A stretch of 37,913 bases of DNA from a virus (IMGVR_UViG_3300049855_000145:1-37913); one strand, 5' to 3'; positions 17,478-25,772 are shown, counted from the first letter of the stretch. Program-made: numbers and translations. The notes: generated from the letters alone by a model not told the origin.

Positions 17478-17728
17478 CGCCACATTCGAGAAACCGCTGT
17501 GCGCCTCATTCTACCGGTGTGCTTGCGGGATTTTCGCTCGGAACGTGAGTGGGCGACCGCATGTTGACATAGACGCGCACGAGAGCTGAAAAATTTTTTC
17601 GTTCACATGCGCGTGCCACAACCGCCACAACCGGTATATTCGTCAGCAACTACAAGCGCATAGGTGTGGCGGTGTCGAGCACCACATACCGCCACAACTC
17701 GAAATTCGGTAGTGAAATCAACGCCACA
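17478..17728. repeat. Iteron-like CGCCACA motifs
   Basis: CGCCACA occurs at 17478, 17623, 17690 and 17722 on the + strand and inverted at 17665-17671. TGCCACA is at 17614. GCCACAACC is in direct tandem at 17615-17632. TGTGGCGGT (17665-17673) and ACCGCCACA (17688-17696) make a 9-bp inverted pair. Five exact copies of a 7-mer in about 250 bases is far above chance. Confidence 0.55.
17573..17614. repeat. 42-bp interrupted inverted repeat centred on GAAAAATTTTTTC
   Basis: ACGCGCA (17573-17579) pairs with TGCGCGT (17608-17614), and A5 (17589-17593) pairs with T5 (17594-17598). All share one centre at 17593.5. Of 21 pairs I count 16 Watson-Crick, 2 G-T and 3 mismatches. There is no loop, so a protein-binding or cruciform-type DNA element is more natural than an RNA hairpin. 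Confidence 0.6.
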
Positions 17729-17822
17729 CCGCGTTACGGACTGATTTTAAGAACAGCTCACCAGCGCGCGTCTATACAGCCGCCCGACGAGGGACTACAG
17801 TGACAACGAAACAGGAGGCACC

Positions 17823-18611
17823 ATGATACTCACCGCACCAAAGACCCACATCATCGGTTCGACCGAAATGCAGCCAGTCGATGGCTGGGCCGCCGACTAC
17901 GGCCTGACGCCCGTCCTCATGGACGATGATACGCCGCTCGGTAACCTCGGCGGCATCCTCGATCCAGAAAACCTGATCGAGTTCGCAGGACGGCATTGCT
18001 ATCGGTCATGGAACAAAGGCCGCGGCACCGAGGACTACATCCGCAATCTGATCGAGCAGGGCCACGAATCTGTTCTCGAGCACGTGTCGATCAACTTTGC
18101 CATCGGCGGCGTTTCGCGCACGTTGACGCATGAGTTGCTTCGCCATCGCCCAGGCATCGCAATCAGCCAGGAGTCGCAGCGCTACGTCAATGCGAAAGAC
18201 ATCAACTTCGTCGTGCCGCCACTTTACTTGTGGTTGTGCCAGCACGACTTGAACCATCCGAAGATCAAGTTCTGGGAGTCGTCGGTCGAAGCGACACGTG
18301 CGGCCTACATCGAACTCATGAACGGTTCGCTTGCGACCGCAGGCCCCGCCTCGACAATCGAGCACAAACGCCTCGCCGAAGCCGCTCGCAGCGTCCTATC
18401 AAACGCGGCCGAGACGCGCCTCACATGGACGGCCAACATCAGGATCCTGCGCCACGTGTTCAAGATGCGTGGGCAGCAGGCCGCAGATCTCGAGATTCGC
18501 CGCCTCGACGCACAATTGTTCGACCTCGTCCAGCCGCGCTACGCAATCTTCTTTGAAGACCTCAAGAAGGTCAATGGGGACTTCGGCGTTCCGATGATCG
18601 TTCCCAAGTGA
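17823..18611 (+). CDS. thyX: FAD-dependent thymidylate synthase ThyX
   Basis: This enzyme makes dTMP from dUMP using FAD and methylenetetrahydrofolate. The 262-residue protein has the conserved GHESVLEHVSINF (about 80-92) and the ThyX signature RHRPGIAISQESQRYV (107-122). The spacing from RHR to Ser is eight residues, where the textbook motif has seven. The ending IFFEDLKKVNGDFG is unremarkable. A strong AGGAGG precedes the ATG, and this is the first gene after the control region. It overlaps the helicase gene by GTGA. It supplies dTTP together with the dCMP deaminase at 35677. Confidence 0.93.
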   Translation: MILTAPKTHIIGSTEMQPVDGWAADYGLTPVLMDDDTPLGNLGGILDPENLIEFAGRHCYRSWNKGRGTEDYIRNLIEQGHESVLEHVSINFAIGGVSRTLTHELLRHRPGIAISQESQRYVNAKDINFVVPPLYLWLCQHDLNHPKIKFWESSVEATRAAYIELMNGSLATAGPASTIEHKRLAEAARSVLSNAAETRLTWTANIRILRHVFKMRGQQAADLEIRRLDAQLFDLVQPRYAIFFEDLKKVNGDFGVPMIVPK

Positions 18612-20275
18612 AGATAACGGACGCCGATAAAGGGTTCTGCGTCCTCGACGGCGCGAACCTCAAGCAGCGGCAGTGGCTCGAAAAGAAGCTCCTGACGGAC
18701 GTCAACCTTGTTGGCGACCGCGTCTTCTTCAAACCGACGCCGCAAGTCATGGAGTTCTTCGGCGGTCTGAATAACATCGTGATCGACACGAAGGACGTGA
18801 AGACCCGCGGCATCAACCACGACTATACGCTGTCCCTCGCGATCCCGGACTACGACCACCAGGACGAGACGAAGCCAAAGATTCGCGAGATGGGTGACTT
18901 CGGATTGATCTGGGAAGTCGGCCTTGGCAAGTCAAAGACAGCAATTGACATTGCGATGGAGCGGTTCATCAATCGCCAGATCAACGCGGTGCTCGTCATC
19001 ACGTTGAAAGGCGTCCACAAGAAGTGGATCTCGAAAGACTTGAAAGAGCACATGACCATTCCTTGCGAGGCGAAGGCGTGGCCAATCTCGCCGACGAAGC
19101 AAGACAAGCTCCTCGCTCATGACGGCTTGATCGTCGCGACCATCAACTTCGACTCGATGTGGCGCAAGGCTGGCCTCGCCTTTGTGCACCGCATGCTCAC
19201 CATGCGCAAGGTTCAGATTGTCGTTGACGAGTCGCACGAAGTGTCTGGCCACGACGCGCAGCGCACGAAGGCGCTCATGAAGATTGCGCCGCTCGCAAAG
19301 TTCAGGATGATCCTGACAGGCACGCTCATTCCTTCGACGCCGTTGCAGCTTTGGTCTCAGTTCGAGATCATGCGGCCTGGGTTCTGGAACATGAACTACT
19401 ACCAGTACAAGGCGCGGTACTCGATTGAGAAAGAGATGCCCGGCATCACCTATCAGCGTTTCAACAAGAAGACGCAGCAGATGGAGGACAAGCCGGTCAA
19501 GACCGTTGTCGGGTACAAGAACCTTGAGGAACTCAACGCGAAGATTACGCCGTGGGTGACGCGCTACGACAAGTCGGTGTTGAACCTGCCCGAGCAATTG
19601 TATGCGCCCGAGTACTTCGACCTGACAGACGAGCAGCGCAAGATCTACAACAAACTCGTCAAGGACAAGATGGCTGAGTTCAAGGATCAGCCGTTGACCG
19701 CTGAAGCGTCGCTCAAGTTGCGCATCCGTCTGAACCAGATCACGCAAGGCTACTTTATAGCAGACGATGGGGCGGTTCATCACTTCGACGTTAACCCGCG
19801 CATGGACTCGCTCGTCAACGTCCTGCAGCAAATCCCGCCGAACAAGAAAGCGCTGATCTGGGCGCCGTTCCGAGAAAGCATATTGTTGCTTCGCGACACA
19901 TTGACTAAGTTCGGTGGTGGGCTTGTCGAATACTGGGGCGACACACCAGATAACGAGCGCGAAGCGAACGTGTACACGTTCCAGCACGATCCCAATGTCA
20001 GATGGTTCCTGGCCAATCCGGCCGCTGCTGGAACAGGTTTGACATTGACGGCAGCGACCTATGCGCTGTACTATGCGAACTCAACCCGTCGAGTGCATCG
20101 GGAGCAGTCAGAAGGACGCCCGCACCGCATCGGCCAAACTGAACCCGTGACCTACGTCGACTTCATTGCGAACGGGTCACAAGATGAAAAGCAGATTGAG
20201 ACCTTTCGGAAGCAAATGGACATGGCTGCCGTCATTCAAGGCAGCGAGCTTCCGAAATGGCTTGTCTTGGAGTAG
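18608..20275 (+). CDS. SNF2-family DNA helicase/translocase
   Basis: This 555-residue superfamily 2 ATPase has motif I WEVGLGKSKTAID (about 102-114), motif II VVDESHEVSGHDA (DESH at 207-210), and motif III LTGTLIPSTPLQLWSQFE. In the C-terminal lobe, motif V is GTGLTLTAATYALYYAN and motif VI is QSEGRPHRIGQTEPVTYVDF, the SNF2-typical 'R.HRIGQ'. The start is a GTG in GTGA overlapping the thyX stop. Phage SNF2 proteins are thought to act in replication, recombination or fork remodelling. The exact role here is not visible. Confidence 0.9.
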   Translation: MKITDADKGFCVLDGANLKQRQWLEKKLLTDVNLVGDRVFFKPTPQVMEFFGGLNNIVIDTKDVKTRGINHDYTLSLAIPDYDHQDETKPKIREMGDFGLIWEVGLGKSKTAIDIAMERFINRQINAVLVITLKGVHKKWISKDLKEHMTIPCEAKAWPISPTKQDKLLAHDGLIVATINFDSMWRKAGLAFVHRMLTMRKVQIVVDESHEVSGHDAQRTKALMKIAPLAKFRMILTGTLIPSTPLQLWSQFEIMRPGFWNMNYYQYKARYSIEKEMPGITYQRFNKKTQQMEDKPVKTVVGYKNLEELNAKITPWVTRYDKSVLNLPEQLYAPEYFDLTDEQRKIYNKLVKDKMAEFKDQPLTAEASLKLRIRLNQITQGYFIADDGAVHHFDVNPRMDSLVNVLQQIPPNKKALIWAPFRESILLLRDTLTKFGGGLVEYWGDTPDNEREANVYTFQHDPNVRWFLANPAAAGTGLTLTAATYALYYANSTRRVHREQSEGRPHRIGQTEPVTYVDFIANGSQDEKQIETFRKQMDMAAVIQGSELPKWLVLE

Positions 20276-20278
20276 TGC

Positions 20279-20626
20279 ATGCCAAAAGTGTATCTGGTAA
20301 ACGAACCGCGAGTCAACAACAGAGGCGAGATCCTCGATTACTCGAAAGCCGAGACGTACGGCGAGGTCGTCATCATCTTCGACGCGAACAAGTGGCCAAA
20401 GCCGTCGAAAGACGCGAGCGCCGCATTGAAGCACGCATCAGACGTTCTCGACGATCTAACCGAGGACGACTACATACTGTACTGCGGCGGTGACGCGATT
20501 GCTCTTGCAATCGTCGCGATGATCGCCGATAAGTTCCTCGAAGGCCGCACCAAATTTCTTCGGTGGGATCGGTACAAAGATAGCGACGATGGTCAGTACC
20601 GCGTGATCAAGGTTGACAATGAGTGA
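20279..20626 (+). CDS. Small hypothetical protein
   Basis: This 115-residue protein is not recognised. It reads as an alternating alpha/beta domain (MPKVYLVNEPRVN, GEVVIIFDANKW, DDYILYCGGDAIALAIVAMI, then YRVIKVDN). The segment DYILYCGGDAIALAIVA, a strand followed by a helix after GGD, suggests a small Rossmann-like or nucleotide-pocket fold, but this is weak. GGAG lies upstream. Its end overlaps the 31-residue gene that follows. Confidence 0.7.
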   Translation: MPKVYLVNEPRVNNRGEILDYSKAETYGEVVIIFDANKWPKPSKDASAALKHASDVLDDLTEDDYILYCGGDAIALAIVAMIADKFLEGRTKFLRWDRYKDSDDGQYRVIKVDNE

Positions 20627-20714
20627 AGCAGTCGCACTAGGTGGTGCCTTGATTTATTTCTCATTCCTCGCGTATGTTGTGCGGGAGTGGCTGAAACACA
20701 GGAAACCCAAATGA
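20619..20714 (+). CDS. 31-residue single-pass membrane protein
   Basis: ATG AGT GAA at 20619 starts inside the end of the upstream gene. The stop TGA (20712-20714) overlaps the next gene's ATG (20711) as ATGA, so it is coupled on both sides. The peptide has a short N-terminus, then one hydrophobic segment (AVALGGALIYFSFLAYVV), then a basic tail REWLKHRKPK. That fits an N-out, C-in membrane anchor. No homologue is known to me. The tight double overlap supports it as a real gene despite its size. Confidence 0.6.
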   Translation: MSEAVALGGALIYFSFLAYVVREWLKHRKPK

Positions 20715-21262
20715 ACCCCAACGACTTCGAAGACCTCGATCTCGACTCAACCGAGAAGGAAGCAGTCGACCTCAATCTTATCACGGCGAAAGCCGAGGAA
20801 ATGCTTCGCCTCGAAGGCGAAGTGTCGCGCCTCGAGCAATTGCAGAAGACGACCGCCGCGGCATTGCGCAAGATCTCCGAACAGGAGCTGCCCGAATTGC
20901 TCGACCGCGCCGGCATGAAATTTTTCGGTCTCAAAGACGGGCGCAAGATCGAGATCACAGAAGACCTCTACACGTCCATCCCGGCCGTGCGGAAGAACGA
21001 GATCCTCACCGCGGTGCGCGAACGTGGTGGCGGTGATCTGATCAAGAACGAGTTGTCCATCATGCTCGACAAAGGCAAGGACAACGCGGCGGCTCAGATC
21101 GAAGCGCAAGCGAAAGAGATGGGCCTCGAGGTCGAACGGAGCGAGACAATCGCGCCGCAGACCTACAAGAAGTGGGTCAAGACCATGCTCACTTCTGACA
21201 AGCCGATTGACCTCGCCTTCTTCGGCGCGCACAAAGTAACCAGGGCCAAGGTGGCCCAGTAA
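20711..21262 (+). CDS. Coiled-coil protein next to the SSB-like gene
   Basis: The ATG at 20711 (ATGA overlap with the small membrane gene) is preferred to an in-frame start at 20687 and gives 183 residues. The N-terminus is very acidic (NDFEDLDLDSTEKEAVDL). Residues about 25-65 form a clear coiled coil (AEEMLRLEGEVSRLEQLQK). A folded part follows (FFGLKDGRKIEITEDLYTSI) and a C-terminal segment QTYKKWVKTMLTSD. Proteins of this shape often sit beside single-strand binding proteins in siphovirus replication clusters. The function is unknown to me. Confidence 0.7.
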   Translation: MNPNDFEDLDLDSTEKEAVDLNLITAKAEEMLRLEGEVSRLEQLQKTTAAALRKISEQELPELLDRAGMKFFGLKDGRKIEITEDLYTSIPAVRKNEILTAVRERGGGDLIKNELSIMLDKGKDNAAAQIEAQAKEMGLEVERSETIAPQTYKKWVKTMLTSDKPIDLAFFGAHKVTRAKVAQ

Positions 21263-21272
21263 GGAGAAACAC

Positions 21273-22094
21273 ATGACCAACGCACTTGTGCCGGCGAGCA
21301 CCGCGCTCCCGGCCGAATTCCAAGAAATGGACATGTCAGGGTACGAGGAGACTCTTACCCAAGACGATGTGGCCATTCCATTCCTGCAGGTTCTGCAGTC
21401 CCTGTCGCCGCAGTGTGTCGAAGGCGATCCGCTCTACAACGAAGCGGCCAAGGCCGGCATGCTCTACAACACCGTCACCGGTGAACTGATGGACGTCCGC
21501 AAGGTGCCGCTCCAGATCATCCCGATCACCTACAAGTCGTCGGTGATCGAATGGATCACGCGCGCCCAGGGCGGCGGCTTCGTCAAGGAGTACGCTTACG
21601 ACCTGAAGGACAAGTTCAAGATCTCTCGCAACGAGCAGAACCTGGACATCATTCAGCAGGGTTCCGAGATGGGCAAGCCGGGCAACCAGCTCAACATCAC
21701 CCACACCCACGTCTTTGGCATCGTCCGCGGCGAGATCATTGAACCGGCTGTCGCCACGATGACTTCGACGCAGATCAAGTCGTCGAAGAACCTCAACGCC
21801 TTGATCAAGAACAACCCGATCAAAACGAAGAAGGGCCTCGTGCCGCTGCGCTTCGCGCACCTGATCAACGCGAGCACGCTCATGCGCTCGAATGACCAAG
21901 GCAAGTGGTTCGTCTGGGACTTCGAGCGTGTCGGCTTCCTCAACCCCAAGGGCCCAGTGTTCTCTGCGGCACGCGAGTTCGCTGACGCGATGAATGCCGG
22001 CGTCCACAAAGTCGACTATTCGCAGCAGCAGTCCGAGGGCGCCTCGGCTGCTCCCGGCGGCAAGGGAATGGATGACGAGGAAGTGCCCTTCTGA
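21273..22094 (+). CDS. Putative single-stranded DNA-binding protein
   Basis: This 273-residue protein follows a strong AAGGAG. It is an abundant-type replication gene just before the primase. The body has beta-rich stretches (VRKVPLQIIPITYKSSVIEW, ITHTHVFGIVRGEII). The C-terminus is low-complexity (DYSQQQSEGASAAPGGK) and ends in the acidic tip MDDEEVPF. This layout, a flexible linker plus a DDE..PF tip, mirrors bacterial SSB and phage SSB-like proteins, where the tip recruits partners. The ssDNA-binding role is inferred from the tip and the neighbours, because I cannot identify an OB fold by eye with confidence. Confidence 0.55.
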   Translation: MTNALVPASTALPAEFQEMDMSGYEETLTQDDVAIPFLQVLQSLSPQCVEGDPLYNEAAKAGMLYNTVTGELMDVRKVPLQIIPITYKSSVIEWITRAQGGGFVKEYAYDLKDKFKISRNEQNLDIIQQGSEMGKPGNQLNITHTHVFGIVRGEIIEPAVATMTSTQIKSSKNLNALIKNNPIKTKKGLVPLRFAHLINASTLMRSNDQGKWFVWDFERVGFLNPKGPVFSAAREFADAMNAGVHKVDYSQQQSEGASAAPGGKGMDDEEVPF

Positions 22095-22096
22095 TC

Positions 22097-23761
22097 ATGA
22101 CTGAAGTGACTGTTACCGGCGAGCAGGTCCATGCTTTCATGGGCCTGTTTCGCGGATACCCAAATCGGTTCGGTCGTTTTGTTGTAACGGGTGTAGACGA
22201 GACCAAAGGTAAGACCAAAGGTACAGTCAACACCGAATACCGGCCACCAAACGAAAGCGACTTCAGGCGTCACCTCGAAGGTCGCGAGCGCGTGGGCATT
22301 GTTCCATTGCGCGAGGACAACACCGTATCTTTTTCAGCGCTCGACATTGACATCTACAACGGCGACGTTACGATTGCCGACTTCTCGAAGCGCATCATGA
22401 AGCTACCTTTGATCTGCACCTCGTCGAAGTCGGGTGGTATCCACGTGTGGATGTTCACCGATCCTCCCGCGCCAGCAGCAGACATCATCAAAGTCATGAA
22501 ACACTGGGCCGGAGAGCTCGGGCATTCTCGTTGCGAGGTGTTCCCGAAGCAATCAGGTCGTGCCAACAAGGATGACGTTGGTAATTGGATCAATCTCCCG
22601 TACTTCGGCAACACGTGCAAGGCCGTGCTGTGGAACAATGACGGGACCGAGATGCGCACGCTCGAACTCGACGAGTTCCTGAAGGTTGCGAAAAACACAA
22701 ACCCAGATTTGAACTACATCACCGAAGGCGCGCTCAAAGTGACGTCTCGTGATAAAGGCGCGTCGGCCCATGACTTCAACGATGGACCGCCGTGCCTTCA
22801 AACAATTCTTCGCAACTTCTCGTCAGGCGAACTCGACCTGTCGGGAACGCGCAACATCGCCCTTTTCAACATTGCGACCTACTTGAAGCGCAAGCATGAC
22901 GGCCCGAAGGCGCGGTCGATTGTCGCAAACATCAACACAGGCGGTTACACACTGACCATTGACCACTCTCGGACGAAGAAGGCCGCTGAAGACGCTACCG
23001 AGGTCATCAACGTCCCAGCATTCGGCTTGCCTGAAGACGAGCTCAAGAAGACCGTCCTTCGCCAGACAGAGAAGGAGTATGGGTACCAGTGCAGTCAATT
23101 CCCGTTGTCAGAGTTCTGCCAGAAGACCGTCTGCAAGAAGCGCAAGTATGGTGTCGGTTCAGACAATCGAGGCGACTTCGACGTCTCGATTGAAAACTTC
23201 GTGCAGTACAACACAAACCCGCCGCAGTACTTCTGCGACGTGGGAGGTAAGCGAGTCATCATCAAGACATCTGACGATCTGATGAACTTCAAGAAGTTTC
23301 AGGCGAGGGTTCTCGACTATACGACCATCCACGTTCCCGACCTGACCGCGAAACAATGGAACGACTTCCTGCACAAGCACCTCGAGCACATTGAAGTCAT
23401 TGAACCTCCTTACGAAGGTTCGGACGTTGTCGCGGCGCTCTTCAGCTACGTCAACGAGCGCAAGGCGAAGACTATCGAGGACATGGCGAAAGACAAGAAG
23501 GCCTACAAGAACGTCAAGCTCGGCTTCTACGAGTTCATGCCTGACGGGTTCAGGCGCTGGGCGACAAGTGAGGGTCTGATCAAGAACTTTGACTCGCGTG
23601 TGGTGCGCGAGGAACTCGAGAAAGAACTTGACCTCAAGGTGAGCACCGATGTAACAAAACGCGTCGGCAAGAATTACATTCGCGTGTGGCGCGTCCCAAT
23701 CGAGGCAATCGAAAAGCAGGAGCGCGCAGAGATTGAGATTGCGGAAGAGAGCCCATTCTGA
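22097..23761 (+). CDS. Archaeo-eukaryotic-type primase (AEP/TOTE-like) with PriL-like C-terminal part
   Basis: This 554-residue protein has the AEP catalytic motifs in order: FSALDIDIYNGD with D83/D85, then SSKSGGIHVWMF (109-120, the S.GGIH motif), then EVFPKQ (147-152) and GNWINLPYFG (162-171). This arrangement is like primases of TOTE conflict systems and related phages. Downstream, PPC (C233) with C332, C341 and C346 recalls the four Fe-S cysteines of the archaeal/eukaryotic primase large subunit. The last third is helical and ends in an acidic EIAEESPF, similar to SSB tips. It should prime replication of the phage genome. The stop overlaps the next ATG (TGATG). Confidence 0.82.
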   Translation: MTEVTVTGEQVHAFMGLFRGYPNRFGRFVVTGVDETKGKTKGTVNTEYRPPNESDFRRHLEGRERVGIVPLREDNTVSFSALDIDIYNGDVTIADFSKRIMKLPLICTSSKSGGIHVWMFTDPPAPAADIIKVMKHWAGELGHSRCEVFPKQSGRANKDDVGNWINLPYFGNTCKAVLWNNDGTEMRTLELDEFLKVAKNTNPDLNYITEGALKVTSRDKGASAHDFNDGPPCLQTILRNFSSGELDLSGTRNIALFNIATYLKRKHDGPKARSIVANINTGGYTLTIDHSRTKKAAEDATEVINVPAFGLPEDELKKTVLRQTEKEYGYQCSQFPLSEFCQKTVCKKRKYGVGSDNRGDFDVSIENFVQYNTNPPQYFCDVGGKRVIIKTSDDLMNFKKFQARVLDYTTIHVPDLTAKQWNDFLHKHLEHIEVIEPPYEGSDVVAALFSYVNERKAKTIEDMAKDKKAYKNVKLGFYEFMPDGFRRWATSEGLIKNFDSRVVREELEKELDLKVSTDVTKRVGKNYIRVWRVPIEAIEKQERAEIEIAEESPF

Positions 23762-25227
23762 TGACGAAACTAATCCTCGGTGGACCGGGGTGCGGTAAAA
23801 CAACAGCGCTTCTCGGTGAGGTGAACCTTGCTTTGGAACGCGGCGTTGAACCATACTCAATCGGTTTTGTGGCCTTTACGCGAAAGGCTGCTGACGAAGC
23901 GCGCGACCGCGCATCGAAGCGGTTCTCAATCGCCGTCGAGGATTTACCACATTTCCGCACGCTGCACTCGATGGCTTTCGCTGTGGGCGGCTTCACGCCT
24001 CAAGAAATGATGACGTCTCGAGACATGAAAGAGTTTGGAGATTGGTGCGGCCTTACGATCAACGTGCCGGATCAGCCTCACGACGAGATCGTTCTCACAG
24101 CGCAAGCCGAACTCGACACCTACGCGTTATCACGCTTGAAGTGCGTCTCACTCGAGGAGCAATGCTATGAGAGCAACATCAACTACGAGCGAACGAAATG
24201 GGTCGCAGACCACTACAACAAGTGGAAGGCTCACAACAAGAAGCACGACTTCACCGACCTCATCGAGCGCTTCGTCGAGCGCAACGACTCGCCTCACTTC
24301 GATCTACTCATTATTGATGAGGCTCAAGACCTTTCGCCGTTGCAGTGGAAGATGGCTGAGATACTTTGTGCTAACGCGGACGAGGTCATTATCGCGGGCG
24401 ATGATGACCAAGCGATCTTCGAGTGGGCTGGAGCTGATGTTTCACACTTTCTCGCCATCCGTGCGGAGACACGGGTCCTACCTAAGTCCTTTCGTCTGCC
24501 TTCCACCATACACGGTCTTGTCCGTCGAATTGCTGACAGGATCGAGCAGCGGTTCACCAAAGAATTCACCTACAACAAAGAAGGTGGGACAGTAGAGCTC
24601 GTTCCGAAGATCAGTCGATTGAACTTCGAAACAGGTTCGTGGCTCGTGCTTGCTAGCACCAACTACCTCTTGAACATTCCGAGAGCGCATCTACGCGAGG
24701 AAGGTTTCCCGTATTACTCAAACGGGCTCTCGTCGACCGACACACCATCGTGCCGCGCACTTATCGCTTGGGAACGGCTTCGAAAGAATCTCGAAATCTC
24801 GTCTGATGACGCAAACCTCGTCTTGTCGCGTCTGCCTGACACTCTGCTCAAGACAAACTCGAAGTTCAAGGGCGGTCAGGTCGTGACCATGAATGACTTC
24901 ACCGCGCTAGGATTGACAACCTATCCTGATTGGATGGATGCACTCTTGATGCCTACGTCCGAGCGTGAGTATTTTCGTGCGATCAAGAAACGTGGTGAGT
25001 CGCTGATCAAGCCACCGCGGATCACGGTCGCAACAATTCACACCGTCAAAGGCGGTGAGGCGGACTCGGTCGCTCTTTACACCGACATGTCCGCTGCTGC
25101 GTATAGATCACTCGTGAAGAATCCTTCAACGGAATCTCGAGTGTTCTACGTTGGCGCTTCACGCGCAAGAGAGAACCTGCATATCATAGACCCACGCTCA
25201 GCAAAAGCTTATAGGATGCCAATATGA
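23761..25227 (+). CDS. UvrD/Rep-like superfamily 1 DNA helicase
   Basis: This 488-residue protein contains motif I GGPGCGKTT (7-15), motif Ia FVAFTRKAADEARDRA, motif II LLIIDEAQDLSPLQW (about 182-196), motif III AGDDDQAIFEWAGAD, and motif IV/Arg finger LPKSFRLPSTIHGLV. Near the end come VATIHTVKGGEADSVALY and FYVGASRARENLHII (motifs V and VI). It is shorter than cellular UvrD, close to phage Dda-like sizes. It likely unwinds DNA at the fork or in recombination, and its gene is coupled to the primase gene. Confidence 0.93.
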   Translation: MTKLILGGPGCGKTTALLGEVNLALERGVEPYSIGFVAFTRKAADEARDRASKRFSIAVEDLPHFRTLHSMAFAVGGFTPQEMMTSRDMKEFGDWCGLTINVPDQPHDEIVLTAQAELDTYALSRLKCVSLEEQCYESNINYERTKWVADHYNKWKAHNKKHDFTDLIERFVERNDSPHFDLLIIDEAQDLSPLQWKMAEILCANADEVIIAGDDDQAIFEWAGADVSHFLAIRAETRVLPKSFRLPSTIHGLVRRIADRIEQRFTKEFTYNKEGGTVELVPKISRLNFETGSWLVLASTNYLLNIPRAHLREEGFPYYSNGLSSTDTPSCRALIAWERLRKNLEISSDDANLVLSRLPDTLLKTNSKFKGGQVVTMNDFTALGLTTYPDWMDALLMPTSEREYFRAIKKRGESLIKPPRITVATIHTVKGGEADSVALYTDMSAAAYRSLVKNPSTESRVFYVGASRARENLHIIDPRSAKAYRMPI

Positions 25228-25772
25228 AACACTGGATGCAAACATCGACCGGCAAGGCGGTAGACCTTGAGAACCCAGACATCTCGTTCGAAGACATTGC
25301 GATCTCGCTCTCGAAGCAGGCGCGGTACGCCGGCCACACGAAAGGCTTTGGCCACTACTCGGTGGCTGAGCATTGTGTACACGTGGCGCGCCATCGGCAG
25401 TTCGAGAAAGGCTATCTAACCAAGCGTCAGCGCTGGAACTTGCTCATGCACGATGCCCGTGAAGGCGTTATGCAGGACATGATCTCGCCATGGAAGGCCC
25501 TCATGCCTGACTTCAAGCAGCACGAGTTGCGTGTTGCAGAAGCAATCGCCAAGAAGTTCGATCTCGACTGGCCTGATCCTGACTACGTCAAGGAACTCGA
25601 CTGGCGCATCCTCGCCGACGAGCGCGACCAGTGCATGGCTACCGCCCCACTCGACTGGGGCATTGGCGACGCGAAGCCACTCGGCATTGTCGTCAAGTGG
25701 TACGACGCGCACTCGGCATACCGTCACTTCACCAACGCAGCAAAGGAGTTCGCACATGTTCCGCTCGACTAA
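25224..25772 (+). CDS. HD-domain phosphohydrolase (YfbR-like 5'-nucleotidase type)
   Basis: This 182-residue protein has the HD pattern: R33 in KQARYAGH, FGHYSVAEHCVHVA (43-56, His at 44 and 50), the HD doublet H76-D77 in LLMHDAREGVMQDMISPWK, and a later acidic helix ELDWRILADERDQ. This matches YfbR-like deoxynucleotide monophosphatases and other phage HD nucleotide hydrolases. It overlaps queD by 17 bases and follows the helicase gene by ATGA. A link to the nucleotide pool or to base modification is an inference from position. Substrate cannot be read from the sequence. Confidence 0.8.
   Translation: MKHWMQTSTGKAVDLENPDISFEDIAISLSKQARYAGHTKGFGHYSVAEHCVHVARHRQFEKGYLTKRQRWNLLMHDAREGVMQDMISPWKALMPDFKQHELRVAEAIAKKFDLDWPDPDYVKELDWRILADERDQCMATAPLDWGIGDAKPLGIVVKWYDAHSAYRHFTNAAKEFAHVPLD

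Larger units (their letters stand above)
17461..17822. promoter_or_regulatory. 362-bp non-coding region between late and early genes; candidate origin or control region
   Basis: No convincing gene lies here on either strand. The region holds a 42-bp interrupted dyad (17573-17614) centred on an A/T tract. It also holds repeated CGCCACA motifs and a TTGACA hexamer at 17564-17569 that has no good -10 partner. AGGAGG at 17813-17818 is the ribosome-binding site of thyX. The region separates tail/lysis genes from replication genes, so an origin, an early promoter region or a terminator are all possible. Confidence 0.5.

Noticed and set aside
17198-17509. Arg-rich minus-strand open frame reaching into the non-coding region
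   Set aside because: It mostly mirrors the holin gene, and its sequence is low-complexity Arg/Ser/Thr.
17564-17569. Sigma-70 promoter with TTGACA
   Set aside because: No acceptable -10 box occurs 16-18 bases downstream, so it is not listed as a promoter.
18932-19987. 351-residue open frame on the minus strand
   Set aside because: It lies opposite the SNF2 helicase, whose motifs are intact. No start signal or recognisable domain was seen.
21336-22007. 223-residue open frame on the minus strand
   Set aside because: It is a shadow of the SSB-like gene, caused by codon bias in GC-rich DNA.
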